A stretch of 64,000 nucleotides of DNA from Burkholderia thailandensis E264 (GTDB lineage Bacteria; Pseudomonadota; Gammaproteobacteria; Burkholderiales; Burkholderiaceae). The notes beneath the pieces are model-generated. The model was not told the origin of the DNA, did not search any database, and saw only the letters and a list, made by a program, of their open reading frames with translations. Both the position numbers and the translations under genes were made by a program. The stretch spans positions 2,294,001 to 2,358,000 of the forward strand of contig NC_007650.1 of the NCBI RefSeq assembly GCF_000012365.1, written 5' to 3'. Numbering within the stretch: position 1 is the first letter of the stretch; the number at the start of each line of letters is the position of its first letter. This document shows, in pieces, positions 62,823 through 64,000 of the stretch.

Positions 62823-64000
62823 TCAACCGCACGCGCCGATTTCGCCGCACGCGGTGCAGAAATCGCACCCGTCCTTGCGGATCACCGCGTTCGCGCCGCA
62901 CGAGTTGCACTTGCGGCCGAACATCGTGCGCAACTCGCCCGTGCCGTGCGCCGCCGCGGCCGTCTCATCGTCGCCTTCGCCGTCCGCCGATTCGTTCTCG
63001 GCCGCGAGCATCGCGGCGACCGCGTGCGAATCCGCGCCGCCGCGCGGCAGTTTCGCGAGCAGGCGCGAAGGCACCTGATTGCCTTCCGCATCGAGAAAGC
63101 CGCGGCGATGCAGGATCTGCTGGATCGCGTAGCTGAGCGCCGCGACTTCGGAATCGTGCCACAGCGGAATGCGCCGGCCGTCGAGCCGCTGCGTCTCGCC
63201 GAGCCGCACCTGCCCACGGTCCCACGACACCTTGCGCAGATCCTGCAGGTTGCGCGCGACGAATCCGCCGCGCGCGGCGAGCGACAGCGAGCGCATCGTC
63301 GCCGTGATCCATTGCTGCGATTCGTCGCGCTGGCCGACCGGAATGAAGAACTCGATCGGCCGCTCGATCGTCACTTCGCCGCCGCCGATGCGCCCCGTCA
63401 CCTCCATGAACGACACCGCGACGTACAGCGATTTCTTGCCGAGCTGCGTCAGGTATTCGACCTTCTCGATCACCGCCGGCAACTCGCCCTTCGGCCGATG
63501 GTCGATCGCGATGCGCAGCGGATCGAGATCCGCCTCTTCGAGCGTGTCGTCAGGCTCGGACGTGTGAAGCACCGCGCCGAGCGTCTCGTTCGGGCGATAC
63601 GTCGCGAGCCCCTTCAGCCCGCTCTTCCATGCGTCGAAATAGAGGCTCTCGAAATCGTCGAACGGGTAATCGGCGGGCACGTTGACCGTCTTCGAGATCG
63701 AGGTGTCGATGTACGGCTGCACGGCCGCCATCATCGCGAGGTGATCGTGCGCGGACATCTGCAGCGCGCTGACGAAATAGCCGGGCAGCGCGTCGACGTC
63801 GCCGCCCAGCTCGCGATACAGCCGGTACGCGTAATCCTCGACCGCGAACGTCTGCCGGCTGCCGTCCGCCATGATCTTCGTGCGCTGATACGTCCACGAG
63901 AACGCGGGCTCGATGCCGTTCGACGCGTTGTCCGCGAACGCGAGGCTCACTGTGCCCGTCGGCGCGATCGACAACAGATGGCTGTTGCGGATGCCGTCGC
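62823..64000 (-). CDS. nrdJ: Adenosylcobalamin-dependent (class II) ribonucleoside-diphosphate reductase, C-terminal part
   Basis: The gene continues past the right edge; 392 codons are visible. The reading begins inside the active-site barrel at GIRNSHLLSIAPTGTVSLAFADNAS, typical of class II reductases. It ends in a zinc-ribbon-like Cys cluster (CNSCGANAVIRKDGCDFCTACG), which reduces the active site in family members. Class II enzymes reduce nucleotides with vitamin B12 coenzyme and do not need oxygen. It lies upstream of hmqA on the same strand, separated by about 1.1 kb. Confidence 0.9.
   Translation of the reverse strand, partial: DGIRNSHLLSIAPTGTVSLAFADNASNGIEPAFSWTYQRTKIMADGSRQTFAVEDYAYRLYRELGGDVDALPGYFVSALQMSAHDHLAMMAAVQPYIDTSISKTVNVPADYPFDDFESLYFDAWKSGLKGLATYRPNETLGAVLHTSEPDDTLEEADLDPLRIAIDHRPKGELPAVIEKVEYLTQLGKKSLYVAVSFMEVTGRIGGGEVTIERPIEFFIPVGQRDESQQWITATMRSLSLAARGGFVARNLQDLRKVSWDRGQVRLGETQRLDGRRIPLWHDSEVAALSYAIQQILHRRGFLDAEGNQVPSRLLAKLPRGGADSHAVAAMLAAENESADGEGDDETAAAAHGTGELRTMFGRKCNSCGANAVIRKDGCDFCTACGEIGACG

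Noticed and set aside
1..64000. Insertion sequences, tRNA genes, prophage or CRISPR
   Set aside because: No transposase, integrase, tRNA-like cloverleaf or spaced repeats were seen.

Overview
The window is high-GC DNA with the gene content of the Burkholderia pseudomallei/thailandensis group. The strongest pointer is a complete hmqABCDEFG operon (4-hydroxy-3-methyl-2-alkenylquinoline synthesis), which is typical of that group and of B. ambifaria. A type VI secretion cluster about 35 kb away and many metabolic accessory genes suggest the second chromosome. No rRNA, tRNA, CRISPR array, insertion sequence or prophage was seen.

Layout. 1-14569, minus strand: part of a type VI secretion operon, read tssA-tssB-tssC-hcp-tssE-tssF-tssG-clpV-vgrG-(small ORF)-vgrG. 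The last vgrG runs off the left edge. The two vgrG genes are a near-identical tandem pair that ends in long seven-residue repeats. 14570-16189: a 1.6 kb intergenic stretch, AT-rich in its first 900 bases, with two identical-architecture inverted repeats exactly 63 bases apart. 16190-17704, minus: an acetyl-CoA hydrolase/CoA-transferase. 18067-25281, plus: a tightly overlapped seven-gene operon combining the three core steps of 2-aminoethylphosphonate synthesis with two nucleotidyltransferase domains, a CDP-alcohol phosphotransferase, an Fe(II)/2-oxoglutarate oxygenase and a flippase-like membrane protein. This reads as a phosphonolipid or phosphonoglycan pathway. 25411-26578: two divergent genes (DJ-1/PfpI and GlxA-type regulator) that both lack their 5' ends, a likely deletion scar.

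26826-32015: an FUSC-type membrane protein, an alpha/beta hydrolase, and a Bcr/CflA-like MFS transporter divergent from a MocR/PdxR-type regulator. 32149-43053, minus: six consecutive genes of the poorly understood ATP-grasp / alpha-E / transglutaminase-like / DUF2126 family, with two versions of the ATP-grasp + alpha-E pair (one fused, one split). One transglutaminase-like member has Ser where the catalytic Cys is expected. 43783-49625: nitroreductase, a small Cys-containing unknown protein, a secreted AA10-type lytic polysaccharide monooxygenase, ahpC-ahpF with strong terminators, and a MAPEG-family membrane protein. 49975-61743, minus: hmqG-F-E-D-C-B-A. 62823-64000, minus: the C-terminal part of an adenosylcobalamin-dependent (class II) ribonucleotide reductase, cut by the right edge.

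Working together: the hmq enzymes activate anthranilate (HmqA), condense it with malonyl and acyl units (HmqD, HmqB/C, HmqE), add the side-chain double bond (HmqF) and the 3-methyl group (HmqG). The phosphonate operon is self-contained from phosphoenolpyruvate to a nucleotide-activated head group and its transfer to a lipid-like acceptor. The ATP-grasp/alpha-E/transglutaminase block looks like a peptide ligation and cleavage system whose substrate is unknown. It and the phosphonolipid operon are the best candidates for undescribed biology. All calls rest on reading the sequence; no database search was run.
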